Source of the DNA: Otatea glauca
Lineage: Eukaryota > Streptophyta > Magnoliopsida > Poales > Poaceae
DNA length: 64,000 nt
Assembly (NCBI GenBank): GCA_036346275.1
Contig: CM070713.1
Span: 53,563,567 to 53,627,566, forward strand
Direction: 5' to 3'
Below the pieces are notes generated by a model. The model was given only the letters and a program-made list of their open reading frames with translations. It ran no database searches and was not told where the DNA came from. Position numbers and translations under genes: made by a program. Positions 11,851-22,194 of the stretch are shown here, one piece after another (position 1 is the stretch's first letter; each line of letters begins with the position of its first letter).

Positions 11851-12310
11851 GTCCTACATATTTTTCCCCACTTACATCGCCTCTGCAACACCCTAACCCG
11901 CCCGCTCCCGCCAATTTTTTTAAAAAAAATTAAACCGCTGACGCCGATCGCTGGAATCACGGTAAAAAATGTAAAAATATCCCGTGGATCTGATCCGCGG
12001 GAAAATGAATAAAATAAAATCCAGCGATCTGGGTTCGCTCGAATTTACTGTTCACGGGCCATTTTTGCAATTTCGTCAGATCAACGGATAATCTCGAAAA
12101 AATTACAAGCCATCGGGCTAGAACAGTAAAAAATTCCCTCACCCGCAGGCTCGACGATGTGCTCCGCCTATAAATTTAAGCTTTCTTGTTAGTTTAGCCA
12201 GTATATGCACAATTAAGCTTTAACGGTTAGTTGCGCATCACTAACTATCAAAGCCACCTCAGTGTCGGACCATGTGTGCTGGTGAAGGGTCGGTACGCAG
12301 CAACTGGTAG
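11850..12310 (+). other. Non-coding stretch with promoter-like TATAAATTTAA
   Basis: No gene is supported. The sequence contains CCGCTCCCGCC-rich and GATCTG-rich motifs, a poly(T)/poly(A) tract near 11918, and a TATA-like CCGCCTATAAATTTAAG near 12165. It resembles the U3/R part of an LTR, but no LTR boundary is visible. Confidence 0.3.
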
Positions 12311-12316
12311 CACACC

Positions 12317-12612
12317 CTAGAACCGCTCAAGTAGCTCCTGGCACGATGTCGGGTCGACGTCCTGGGGCACCACAGGGTCACCGGCAATCGGGAGTCCGAG
12401 GAGGTACGAGAAGTCCTCCAAAGTGATCGCTATCTCACCGACAGGTAGATGGAAGGTGTGCATCTCTGGCTTCCACCGATCCACCAGAGCGGTGAGCAGG
12501 GACTTGTCGAACAGGAACCGGCGACCCACGTCCCATCCTGCACATCGTCGTGCGTCGCCTCCACCATCCGGGTGAGTGGCAGCAATCCTGATGATCGAAG
12601 CCTACGCAACAA
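12317..12612 (-). pseudogene. Plant mobile domain (PMD) protein fragment
   Basis: The minus-strand frame at 12317-12529 reads GRRFLFDKSLLTALVDRW, then METHTFHLP-like residues and EDFSYLLGLPIAGDP. This is the core of the plant mobile domain found in transposon-derived proteins and in host MAIN/MAIL proteins. The preceding part of the domain (SSGLLPLTRMVEATHDD) lies in another frame at about 12540-12610, so a frameshift separates them near 12530. A stop codon follows ELLERF at 12317. Only about 95 residues remain. The position next to a CACTA-type end and a minisatellite says it is transposon cargo or a transposon gene, not a host gene. Confidence 0.65.
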
Positions 12613-12748
12613 AAATATGAAATTAATATCAGCACCACACTAAGTAATTAATATAAATTATGATACTACATCAAACATAATTAGAAATTTCAAGAATAGT
12701 ATGTTACCTGGGGATCCAATGAGGATCGATCGTTATATTTCAAATGCA

Positions 12749-12996
12749 TATAGAAACAAATGAGTACAGAAAACTATACAAACATCGTAACAATATATAG
12801 AAACAAATGCGTACAAAAAACTATGGAAGCATCATAACAATATATTGAAACAAATGCGTACGAAAAACTATACAAGCATCATAACAATATATAGAAACAG
12901 ATGCGTAAAAAAAACTATACAAGCATCATAACAATATATAGAAACAAATGCGTACAAAAAACTATACAAGCATCATAACAAAATATTGAAACAAAT
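12749..12996 (+). repeat. Minisatellite, 47-bp unit, about 5.3 copies
   Basis: The units start TATAGAAACAAATGCGTAC and end CATCATAACAATA, at 12749, 12796, 12843, 12890 and 12937, with a partial sixth copy from 12984. Units differ by only a few bases. The array is AT-rich and non-coding, and lies in a probable intron or spacer upstream of the PMD fragment. Confidence 0.9.
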
Positions 12997-13299
12997 TCCA
13001 ATAGTTTATGAAGCAACAACACTCACAACGACATGCAACTTGCTTACAACTAGGTAAAAAACAGAGTTCGTACTATACACATTACATCAATAATATATGA
13101 ATTTGATATATAGCATATGATAATTCAAATAGCTTCTCCGGTAGTATGATGACATCGTCCACCACACCTTGCAGACGATGATCCCTCCACCGCCCTTGGG
13201 TTGCCATCTCCTCCTTCATCCTCTTCGTTTTGCTTGCATAATGAACATTTCTACACGCGCTTACCATCTTCAGACTCAACCATGTCATATGTGATACGA

Positions 13300-13439
13300 G
13301 TACATATCATATATCATGCACGATTCTGTAAAATAGTCTATGATTCTTTACAACCGTCTGTGATATGTAACTTTGACGGTCATACTAGTAAAACCGTCTG
13401 TGATAAAAATCGTGTGTGATGAGATGTCCTGTAGTAGTG
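13300..13439 (+). mobile_element. CACTA transposon 3' end
   Basis: The stretch carries repeats of ACAACCGTCTGTGATATG, AAAACCGTCTGTGATAAA and GTGTGTGATGAGATG and ends CTGTAGTAGTG at 13439, the CACTA terminal signature. A left end is not visible. The PMD fragment and minisatellite (12317-13000) probably belong to the same element. Bases 13000-13300 hold no gene I can support. Confidence 0.7.
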
Positions 13440-13562
13440 AGTGGGCTAGCGAAGGTATACCTTTACCTAGTTTCTCAACTTTTAAACCCAACTCATTCTA
13501 TTTTCCACGGCTCTTTTTAATCTCAAGTTGGTTTCTGCTTGAATCTCGCGTGTATATGCGTA

Positions 13563-13745
13563 ATAAAGACCGCCTATTTCGGAGGGTCGATCGCCGCAGA
13601 GCAACAGGATCGCCAACGCCGGTTCACGCTGGACGGGGAAGCCTACCGGTTGTTCCCCAATGATGGCAAGAACACGCTCCACGGTAAGCTTCAGAAGATT
13701 TTCCCCCCTTCGTGCAAGAGGCTTTGCTATGAGCTGTGCTCCACG
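13563..13745 (+). pseudogene. Captured aldose 1-epimerase (mutarotase) gene fragment
   Basis: The plus-strand frame contains AYFGGS, then FTLDGEAYRLFPNDGKNTLHG. This is the hallmark N-terminal stretch of galactose mutarotase/aldose 1-epimerase family proteins, enzymes that interconvert alpha and beta anomers of free sugars. Between the two parts the family's GR..NRIANA motif is readable only in another frame, so small indels break it. CACTCCACG|GTAAGC right after the motif looks like a genuine exon-intron border, so the fragment was copied from genomic DNA and not from mRNA. It covers about 40 residues of a family protein of roughly 330-370 residues, without the catalytic Glu and distal His. 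It is not functional. Confidence 0.65.
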
Positions 13746-13784
13746 GTAAGCTGTTTGGTATCCTGGCTTTTTGATGGGTTGGAT

Positions 13785-13792
13785 GGTGTAGT
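13785..13792 (+). repeat. Target-site duplication of hAT MITE, left copy
   Basis: GGTGTAGT precedes the MITE and recurs as GGTGTAGC at 14107-14114. Eight base pairs is the hAT superfamily signature length. Confidence 0.85.
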
Positions 13793-14106
13793 CAGGGTTC
13801 ACAAAATCGACGAAAACTGCGGTTTTCGAGCGTACCACTGCGTTCGATATCCAAAACCGCTCGGTAAACTGCTTTAATTTCAAATTTTAAAAAATCAAAA
13901 ATTTGAAAAAAAAATTATGCGTTGAAAACCGCTCGAAAACCATTTCTTAAAAACTGAGCGGTTTCTCGCAAAAAACCGATTGGTTTTCGATTTTTTTTCA
14001 ATTTCTTAACCCTTTGGTTTCTGATGTTTTTCGAGCGATTTTTTGAGTGGTTTTTGCGATTTTCGAATTTTGAACGATTTTTCGAAATTCGGTTTTGTGA
14101 ACCCTG
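13793..14106 (+). mobile_element. hAT-type MITE, 314 bp, complete
   Basis: Terminal inverted repeats CAGGGTTCACAAAATCG (left) and CGGTTTTGTGAACCCTG (right) differ at one position, and an 8-bp target duplication flanks them. The body is full of self-complementary runs such as AAAACCGCTCGAAAACC and GGTTTTCGAG, so the single strand could fold extensively. There is no coding capacity. It is inserted just downstream of the captured epimerase fragment. Confidence 0.85.
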
Positions 14107-14114
14107 GGTGTAGC

Positions 14115-14763
14115 TTATTTCTAGAAAGTTTGAAATAACATTTAAGGTTGTAAGGACTTTTCTTATGTACTCATTTATCTAATACAAATGTTTTATAATT
14201 TTTTCACCGAATGTCGTGTTGAAAAATATAGATTAATCTTCAGATCAAACTTCATTCTGAGCATAATTATTTATCAACTTGATCCGGATCGGTGGAGGAG
14301 AAAGGAGGCTGAGGACGGCGGAGGAGGGAGGAGGTTGAGAACGACAGGGACCGGAGCGGCGGAGGAAGAAGGCATGTCGCACAGGGGAATGAGAGAAGAC
14401 GAGGAGAAATGAGGAGATGGGAGAAGGATTCTTGAGTTTATATATGATGACATTTGGTGGGTAATTTTGGAGACTTCCAGTGGCAAAGGGTTATTTCATC
14501 CTAAAAAAGCCCAAAAAAGCACCTCTCACCTGACTTTTGGCTTATAGTTATATGGAAACTTTTGGCTTTTTTTAAGCCTGACTTAAAAGTCAGTTGTTTG
14601 TTTTGATTTTGGCTTTTCTATTTTTAAGCCAGTGAAAAAGCCGAAACAAACAGGGCCTAAAATTGTCTATAATAGTATATATCACAAACGATTTTATCTG
14701 AAAGAGTTTTTTACACGACCGTCTTTAACGTGTTCAGTGTATATCGCATAGTAAAACAGTCAC
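14115..14763 (+). other. Non-coding region with MITE end and degenerate CACTA-like motifs
   Basis: A purine-rich GGAGGAGAAAGGAGG stretch (14290-14420) and AAAAGCC/CTTTTGGC repeats lead to AAACAAACAGGGCCT ending near 14656, the end of a hAT-like MITE family related to the block at 3955-4341. Following it, ATATCACAAACGATT and CACGACCGTCTTTAACG look like decayed CACTA subterminal repeats. No gene is supported. Confidence 0.4.
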
Positions 14764-16735
14764 CCGTCCTCTCTCTCTCGTGCGCCTCCCTCCTCCTCGA
14801 GCACCGCAACCGCCGTTCTTCCCACGCGCTAGCCCTCACCTTTCCCCTCCCGTCCCCTGTGTGCTCGCCCTTCCCTTCCGTCCCCCTCTCAGATCCATCC
14901 GCGAGGTTGTCATGGACCCCTCTCAAATCCGACCACGAGGTCATCGCTCTCCTCTCTCCCTCCCACTTGCCTTCGCCTTCGCCCTCGCCCCAACACCCGC
15001 GCCACCGGTTCTGTCCATCCCCCTGTCCTCCCGTCTTTGGATGCTACTCATTCTCGCTGCCTCCGGATCCCTTTCCCATCGGCCGGACGAAACCCAGGTG
15101 CAAATGCCGCTACAGGCGCCCGCGAGGTCGGTCCTTACAGTGGTGCTCCTCGGCTGCCGCGGCATCGGCCGGTACCTCCTCCACCATATCTTCGGCTGCC
15201 GACCACTCCACGCCAGGTAGGTTACCCCTTACCACCTCAGTTTCTCCCTCCCCTCTCTGATTGGGTGGTGCTGGCCAACAACATCACGAGGTTGAGGAGC
15301 AGGGTGGCACCTGAAGCTCAAGGACTCACCACTGCCTCCGGTCTCCACCTCCGCCTCCGAATGAATCTCGGTGCGAATGTAGCCAAGACGCGTCTGCGAG
15401 GTCGTTCCTCCGGTGGTGCTCCTACCGCAGTGTCGTCACCAAGATGTCCTCCATCGATCTTCTCCCGCCGACCGCTCCACGCCAACCAGCCTTAACCCTT
15501 ACCACCTGTCTTCTCCTTCCTCACCGATTGGGTGGTGCTCGATCATTGACTCTTCCTACCAACAACAGGCGCCACCATCCGAGAGGAATTGTCGCCCCCA
15601 AATCGCGGTTGGTTCGTCAACGGCGCTTCCCATCCCTTCTCGAGCTAGGCTTCCTCACGTGTAATCCTCCCGCCCATAATCACCGAAATTTTGTTGGATC
15701 TACTGTTTCTCCGCAAGAATTGGACAGTCCTACATGTGATATTCGATTGGATCTAGGATTAGTAGTGGTCGCTTCATTTCTTGCGCCTAATTGCGGCCGA
15801 TTTAGTCTGCTTAGCTCCTTTAGGCGATTACCTCATGAAATTGGTTCGATTTGTTATGCTATTTTACCTCCCTAGAATTTCATGCTATCACCTGACCTAA
15901 CATCTCCATTTACACTTCTATATTTCTTTTCCAGGTCTGACTTTGTACATTTCGATTACAAGTGATTCTCTATCCTTGGAAAAGGATGATAATATCATTT
16001 CTATGGCATCCATCAGGTATTATGCGAACAAACTTTATTGTGGTCTTTGCTCGTGAATATGGAGTGTTCTATAGCAAATGAGATACATTTATTCAATGTT
16101 GTCCAAATTGGGTTTATATTTTAGAGTACTGATTAAAGTAGCTCTCAGACACTTTGAAGCAATTACGTTTCACTTTAACCACACATTGTTTCTGCTGTGT
16201 ATGTAGTACGTGCATAGCCTCTTGAGTGATTCATGTAATGGTAGCTCTTGCATTACCAATTACCAAATTATCTGTTTGCGTCGTCTGCATTAAGTACTAC
16301 TAGACATTTTTGAGGAAACTGAATTAGCTTGTGACTAACTGATTGATTATTTTTCTGTTGTTGATGGGAGTTGAAACGTCCAATCATGCTCAATCGTACA
16401 CATGATTATCAGTACGTTATCCGCTTAAGACCATAATTTATTTGATTTCATTTGGTCTGTTATTTTTCTTATCATGACCTCCAGTAAAAAAAAATCTTTT
16501 CAGTGTAGTGATGATTTTGTGATGTCCAAAGGTTCTAAGTCATCGGCTGAGACAATTGATATGGCAAGATCTCTTAAATATATAAGTGCGGCCTGGAAAG
16601 TTTGTATTAGGCATTTTAGTTTATTTCATTTGCAACATCTCTTTACACAAGCTCTGTTTATCCTAGGAATTTCACTTTCAAATTTTTTTTGTCCCAGAAC
16701 AAAGTTTCAAAATTTGAGAAACACAGACTTATAGT
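14764..16735 (+). other. CT-rich gene-like stretch, unidentified
   Basis: Bases 14764-15860 are strongly pyrimidine-rich with long overlapping open frames in two registers. That pattern fits a 5' leader or shuffled gene fragments more than one true protein, and no family motif is visible. A diverged tandem duplication with an offset of about 270 bp lies inside (15055-15275 against 15330-15545), sharing GCGAGGTCG, GGTGGTGCTCC and GATTGGGTGGTGCT. From 15880 the sequence becomes AT-rich and intron-like. A short frame at 16474-16734 (MTSSKKKSFQCSDDF) is of unknown nature. The insertion of the gypsy element at 16836 cuts the region. It could be a truncated host gene or a captured composite. Confidence 0.3.
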
Positions 16736-16830
16736 CTATCGAGGGGTAATTCTTTGTGTCGAAATTTATAAGAAGAGATATGGCTCTGTGAAAGTAATAT
16801 GTTAAGACTTTAGTCAGACATGCTTATATC

Positions 16831-16835
16831 TCTTT
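16831..16835 (+). repeat. Presumed 5-bp target site left of gypsy element
   Basis: TCTTT immediately precedes the LTR's TG. The right-hand copy cannot be checked because the 3' LTR is truncated. Confidence 0.4.
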
Positions 16836-19800
16836 TGTAACAGCCTCAAAAATTATAAAATAAATAAAAATGAAATAAAAATATTTTGTGTATTATTTTC
16901 GAAATTTCTGAATTTTCTGGATTTTCTGTATATTCTTTTGGCTTTTCTTTAATGCAAGAAAGTGAAACAAAGAATATGGTAAATAGAAAATGGTAAAAAG
17001 TAAAAATGTTAATTCAACAAAATTTACCAAAGTCTCCAAAAATATCTGAAGGCTCTCCTCAGATTTCTTAAGTCGGTGGGCAACCTGGATTTATAAAAAT
17101 ATTAATTAATCAAAGATAATCATGAGTAAATATCTCAGGGTAAAATGGTAAAATAACTTGGTAAAAATATCTATAAGTCATCCTCACCCAAAATTTTTAT
17201 CTTGCCGACATAGAAACAGTATAAACCTCCAGTAAAAATATCAAGAATTTACTAATTAATGTTATGAATAAAATTCAAAAACAGTGAATAAATAAACTGG
17301 AAAACAGTAATGTCAGAATTTTTAAAATTTAAATATTAATAATTAAAATCTGTAATTTTTACAGAAAGTTTATAATATCATTTCAAACTGTTATAAAAAG
17401 ATTTGTAAAATAATCACTTAATTTAAATCGCAAATTAAAAGAAAAACCGAATGGGCAATGCAGCAACTGTTGCAATGTCAGAATTTTATAAAAATCTGCA
17501 TGCCTCATAAAATACCAAAAATTTTTCAGGAGACTTTAAATATCATTTCCGACATATGGTAAAAATTTTATAAAATTTCACCTCGTTTTGACCTTCGAAA
17601 ACGTCGTTGAAACTCCGTTCTGTCTTGAGCCTTCGCCAGACTTCTTTTTTGCTCTCGCTGACATGTGGGCCCGGGCTGTCAGTGAGACACCTCAGCCGAC
17701 AACCGCTGCCAGCTCGCCCCCACGCGTCAGCCGACCCAGCCGCACCTTCTTCTTCCCCTCTCTCCCGCGCCGACGTCGCTTCTCGGATTTTCTCGCACTC
17801 GCGCCCAAACCGACTTCCTCACCATATAAAAACCCCTCTTCTCGCATCGCAGCCGACCCAGCCGCCTCTCTGAGAAACTATTCGCCGCCATTTTTGCTCA
17901 TCTTCTCTGGCGACGGCAAAACCCGAAAACGAGGAAAAACTCGCAATCCACCGCCACAACCCATTCCACTTCAATTCCTCCGAGCCGAAGCTTCCTTGTG
18001 ACGCCAAGAACTCGTCCCAATCCTCGGCCGAAGCCCTTCTTCCCCGGCAAGCCACCTCTCCCTGCTTCTTCTTCCGCCACACAAGACGCGGCGAGAAGCT
18101 TCTTCACTCAATCATTCTTCAATCCAAACCTATATGAGACCCCAGAGTCTGCGATGCTCTCAAGTGATCTTCAAGCACGAGAGGCCTAATTTTGCAGATT
18201 CACCGGTCGGTAGTGAGCACCTCGCGCCCCTCGCCGGTGACAACCGTCTTTCGGCCACCTCATTTCGCGCCACCGCCCAAGTGTGCGCGGGTCCATCAAG
18301 CTCAAGGTGGAATCGATTCGCCGGTCCGCCTCCGGTTCGCCGTCGGCGAAGCCGAAGCCGCAGATCTTGCTATGGGTCACCGCAAGCGGGCCAGGTGTCA
18401 CCGCCACGCTAAAGCACCGAGCCGCGTCGCTAACGGTGGCCCGACTGCCGGTCTCATGCGCGAAGCGCCGATCGCGCCTTGTGGACCTCGGTATCGGATT
18501 GCTTGCGCCTGGGCTCAGCGTTGCGTCGCTGACCAGTGGGCCCCGTCGGTCAGTCTCTTGCACATGCGCGAGTCACTGCCGTCTGGTCCCCACTGTCACC
18601 TCAAGCCGCGAGCCGCGTGGGCCCCGGCGGCCACCACAGCACAAGGCTAGACGACGACGGGTGGTCCCGCTTGTCGGCACCTCAGCGGTTTCACCGAAAA
18701 GGGAAAGCGCAATTTCCGCGTGAAAGCGCACTTTCCATTTTCGGAAATTTTCTAATTTTTCAGTATTTATTCAAAACCTAGATATTCATATAGCTATAAC
18801 TTTTGAATCACTTAACCAAATTTGATGAAATAAATTTCTAAATTCATATAAAATCCAGTAGATTCAGAATATGCAGAAATATTTCAGAATTTAATTTTAT
18901 TTGAAATTCAGATTGAAATTTAAAAGAAAGGTTAGAAATATGTCATACATGAAAATTTTGCAAATTATCTCCAAATTTAGTAAAATAAATTTTATTTGAA
19001 TCCTTGCAATCTCAGGAACCTGAATCTATGAAAATACTTAGGGTTTGTTATAAGAAAAATTTAAGTTATAAAATGGGTGGTAATTAATGCAATAATAGCT
19101 TAAATAAATCAGATCTTTAAATTACAAAAGAGAACAAATAACTCATGTAACCATTCCTGAATTTGTGAAATCATTTTATTTGAATATTTCCATCTGATTT
19201 CTTTTTGGCCTTATCGAAATTTGGTATCTGTTATATGTTGTCGTACGACGAATAGAATCCGACGAAACCGGTGTATTCGACGACCAGGAGTTCGAAGTCG
19301 AGGATAATCAACAAGCCAAGCAAAACCCCTTGATCATATTGATCCCAGTTTTATAAATGTTTTCATTAAATGTTTTACTGCATACTTTACTTTTATTAAA
19401 GTCTGCTATATTTTGGGTATTGGTAGTAGTACCTATTGTCACATAGAACTTTTTTGATAAGTATGGATTTGTGAACCTTGATAACCCTAAGAATAACTTA
19501 GACAGTAATTGATGTCAAACTGGGTTACTCTCATTTGGTGAAATGCTTAGCCAAAGCTAAACGAAGATAAAACTGTGACATGATTAAAGACTTTGGATAT
19601 GACATTTAAATGGGTGTGACCATTTTTGTGGTTGGTATTATGGTTAGAAAAATGAAAATAAAACTACGGTTTAGATGCGGGCAATTATTGGCGATAGCCG
19701 GTTGTGCATGTCTTGCACGTAGTGTAGGGTGGAGATTCTTGCCCGTGTCGGATTAAGGACCGAACTTTGTGTTGTTTTCAGGCCAAGAATATTCATACAA

Positions 19801-20875
19801 CCACAAGTGTTGGTATGGGACAGCTCTAACTTATTAAGTTGTTTAAAACTAGCTTTGCACTTGGAAGGCGGAGTAGTACGAAATGTTTCTTAATGAATTG
19901 CTCGACGGGACGCCCACACCGAGATGATCATGGATTAAACGTCTACCAATATAACGGTGTATGCCATCGCGGGTAGTTCCATCATTTCTATGCTCGAGTT
20001 CTTAATCCACGAATGGGTTTATCGTCACCGTCTTTGGTGCAAAGTTAGGTTTAAATGATGTAACGGTTATAACATGACTCTGCGGCACACCAAAGGCAAG
20101 TGTGCAAATATCGATTGCTCAAAGAGTCAGTCATGTCTTGTGGGAAAAGTCAGTATACCTCTGCAGAGTGTAAACTAATCGATTAGCGCGTCATGATCAT
20201 GGACACTTGTAAAGTCATCACATAGTTAGCGCTTTGCTTATTTTCATAAAAGTGGTTTCTACCACGTGTTGGTTACTTCATTGCAAAGGGAGGAAATGGT
20301 TTTGAGTATGATCAAGATACCCAAACATTCGTGATTTATTGATGCTTACATTCTATCACTTTTAATGTTAAATTGCTTTTAATTAAATTCCATTTTGCAA
20401 TCTATTATTTCAGATTTACTGATTCAAACCACCTTTATGCAAATTAACCTTAATAGCCTTTCATTGGAATGGCCTGCATGTATTTTAGGATTTGCATAAG
20501 TCTTGCGAGTACGTAAGTACTCAACTTGCCAATGTTGATGTTTTTAGGTGAAGAAACAGATTTCCCCGACGATTCTTACGTTGATGCAGGATACGGGGAA
20601 TTTAACGATGAATTTATCTAAGGATTTTTTTCCCTTGTCAGTTGCCTGTGGAACAATGGGTTAAAAGGCATACTACAAGAAGTTGTCTCCACCGCAGTTT
20701 TACTTTTGGTATTGTAAAAATAACATGTAATCTTACTTCCGCTGTGTAATAAAGTTTGTGTATGACTGTGATATCAATTTGTGTTTGTGCGTACTAGCTA
20801 CTGATCATGGGACTAGTACTGTATGCACATGGTATCCATTTTTGGTATTCATTTATCAAAAATGGGGGCCTTACA
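16836..20875 (+). repeat. 5' LTR, 4040 bp
   Basis: It starts TGTAACAGCC and ends CCTTACA just before the primer site. It is the direct repeat of 26849-28942, but holds about 790 bp (17887-18678) that the 3' LTR lacks. A TATA box lies near 17825. The part around 19660-20200 (GGCAATTATTGG, GTGTAGGGTGGAG, GTGTCGGATTAAGGACCGA) is also conserved in the other LTR family at 45600-46140. Confidence 0.93.
17824..17832 (+). promoter_or_regulatory. TATA box of 5' LTR
   Basis: CCATATAAAAACCCC follows about 990 bp of U3 and precedes a C/T-rich putative start region. The matching box in the 3' LTR reads CTATATAAACCCC at 27839. Confidence 0.7.
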
Positions 20876-20878
20876 TGT

Positions 20879-20891
20879 TGGTATCAGAGCC
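20879..20891 (+). promoter_or_regulatory. Primer-binding site (initiator Met tRNA type)
   Basis: TGGTATCAGAGCC lies three bases after the LTR's terminal CA. The following leader ATGCTGACTG is shared with the non-coding derivative at 55767, showing common cis signals. Confidence 0.85.
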
Positions 20892-21151
20892 ATGCTGACT
20901 GTAGGAAACCTTAGGTAGTATGGGAGTAATAAAAACTTAAAACTTGATATTAGGATCCAAGTGAACTAAAATTTTGAATTAGGACATCTTTCTTGTCTAT
21001 TCTTTATATGCATGAAACTTCTCTTTTGATTATGCGTATACCTGTTAATAACTCTTTCCTATTTTTAAATTTCTGCTAGAATCTTTTCTTTCAAAATTAC
21101 TTTATTGTCTTACATTTAATCAGGAATGCTAATTCCTTGTTAAATGTGCAG

Positions 21152-21910
21152 ATGGGCGGATATACCCCATGTTATACTTCCACTAATAGGGAGAATTCTG
21201 GCATGGCGGGAATTCTTAGTCGTTTGCTAGAATTCGCCCATTTTCCTCAAAATCCACGATATATAGTATTCCACGCAACAGTTAGTTCTGTCTCTGTGGA
21301 ATACATAGCTAGGGTGGATATCCCTACCCGAGATGAAGATAGTGAAGAGTTTTTGTCTTTTGAGGGTCCTAGATCTTCCCTCATGATGGCCATAAATGAA
21401 GCCGCCTATATGGCTATTGTCAGTTTGCGCCACACCTTATCTGAACTGGCAGTAGTATATAGGAGGATTCCATCCCGGCCACCAGGTGGGGAGAATAGCT
21501 ATATGGATGCCACTGGGTTACAAAATCCCACTTTACGTAACCTAGTGGAATTCATAAATGCCTCTGACTAGTATTGCCGTCAGGCAGTAACTGAATACAG
21601 GGAGGCACGTCGCCGTGTAGCGTTCCTAGAGAATGCCATCGCCCCCTGTGTTGCCAGAGGTATTGTTCCTCGCTTAGTTCTGGGGCAAGTCCCTCAGACA
21701 CCTATGCCCGACGACACCCAAGTACCACCCAGGTGTCGCCAGGCAAGGATGTCAGTGATAGGGAGTCGCCCTAGATTGCCGAGCATCCAGGTAGACCCCC
21801 ATAGTTTTCCTCCGCGGCGTCCTCAGACACCGCAGGAGCATCGCTGTCAGGAGATCCCTTATCCTTCTGATGCCGAGAGTTCTAGTCGTAGAGATAGTAA
21901 TAGTCTGTGA
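21152..21910 (+). pseudogene. ORF0, extra frame upstream of gag, one internal stop
   Basis: From ATG at 21152 (MGGYTPCYTSTNRENSG) one frame runs to TGA at 21908-21910, broken only by TAG at 21569-21571. The N-terminal two thirds are compact and aliphatic, with alternating strands (RYIVFHATVSSVSVEYIARV) followed by a helix-like stretch (AAYMAIVSLRHTLSELAVVY). After the stop comes a basic, Pro/Arg-rich tail. No zinc finger, protease or polymerase motif is present. The frame sits between the primer site and gag on the sense strand. Grass gypsy elements with an 'orf0' in this position are known, but its role is not. The stop fits a CAG-to-TAG change. A cap-proximal location means it would be translated before gag unless spliced out. 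Confidence 0.6.
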
Positions 21911-22194
21911 GTTTGTCAGATGATGAGTAGTGTTAGAAGAGGTTTTTGGTTTTGCCCTTTTATGTAGTAACGTCAAAAATAAATGTTATGTTTGGTGTGA
22001 ATATTATAAAGTTGAAATAAAGTTTTGCTTTATATTGTTTTGTGTGCTTTTGGTTCCTACTCGTAAATATTTAACTTTCAGTTAATATTTTTACGACGTT
22101 GTGATCCGTAATAATAATAATCAAGTTGTGCTTTTAAAACATTTGGTAACAAATGAGATTAAAATCTATTAATTCATTAATAATCCTGTTCTAG

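Noticed and set aside
14730..15495. Long overlapping open frames of 146-176 codons
   Set aside because: They occupy two registers of a CT-rich stretch, show Ser/Pro/Arg low complexity and no family motif, and contain a diverged internal duplication. No single protein is supported.
17588..18781. Many overlapping open frames in the gypsy 5' LTR
   Set aside because: They lie in a GC-rich LTR region. Part is missing in the 3' LTR and the frames are not kept between LTRs.
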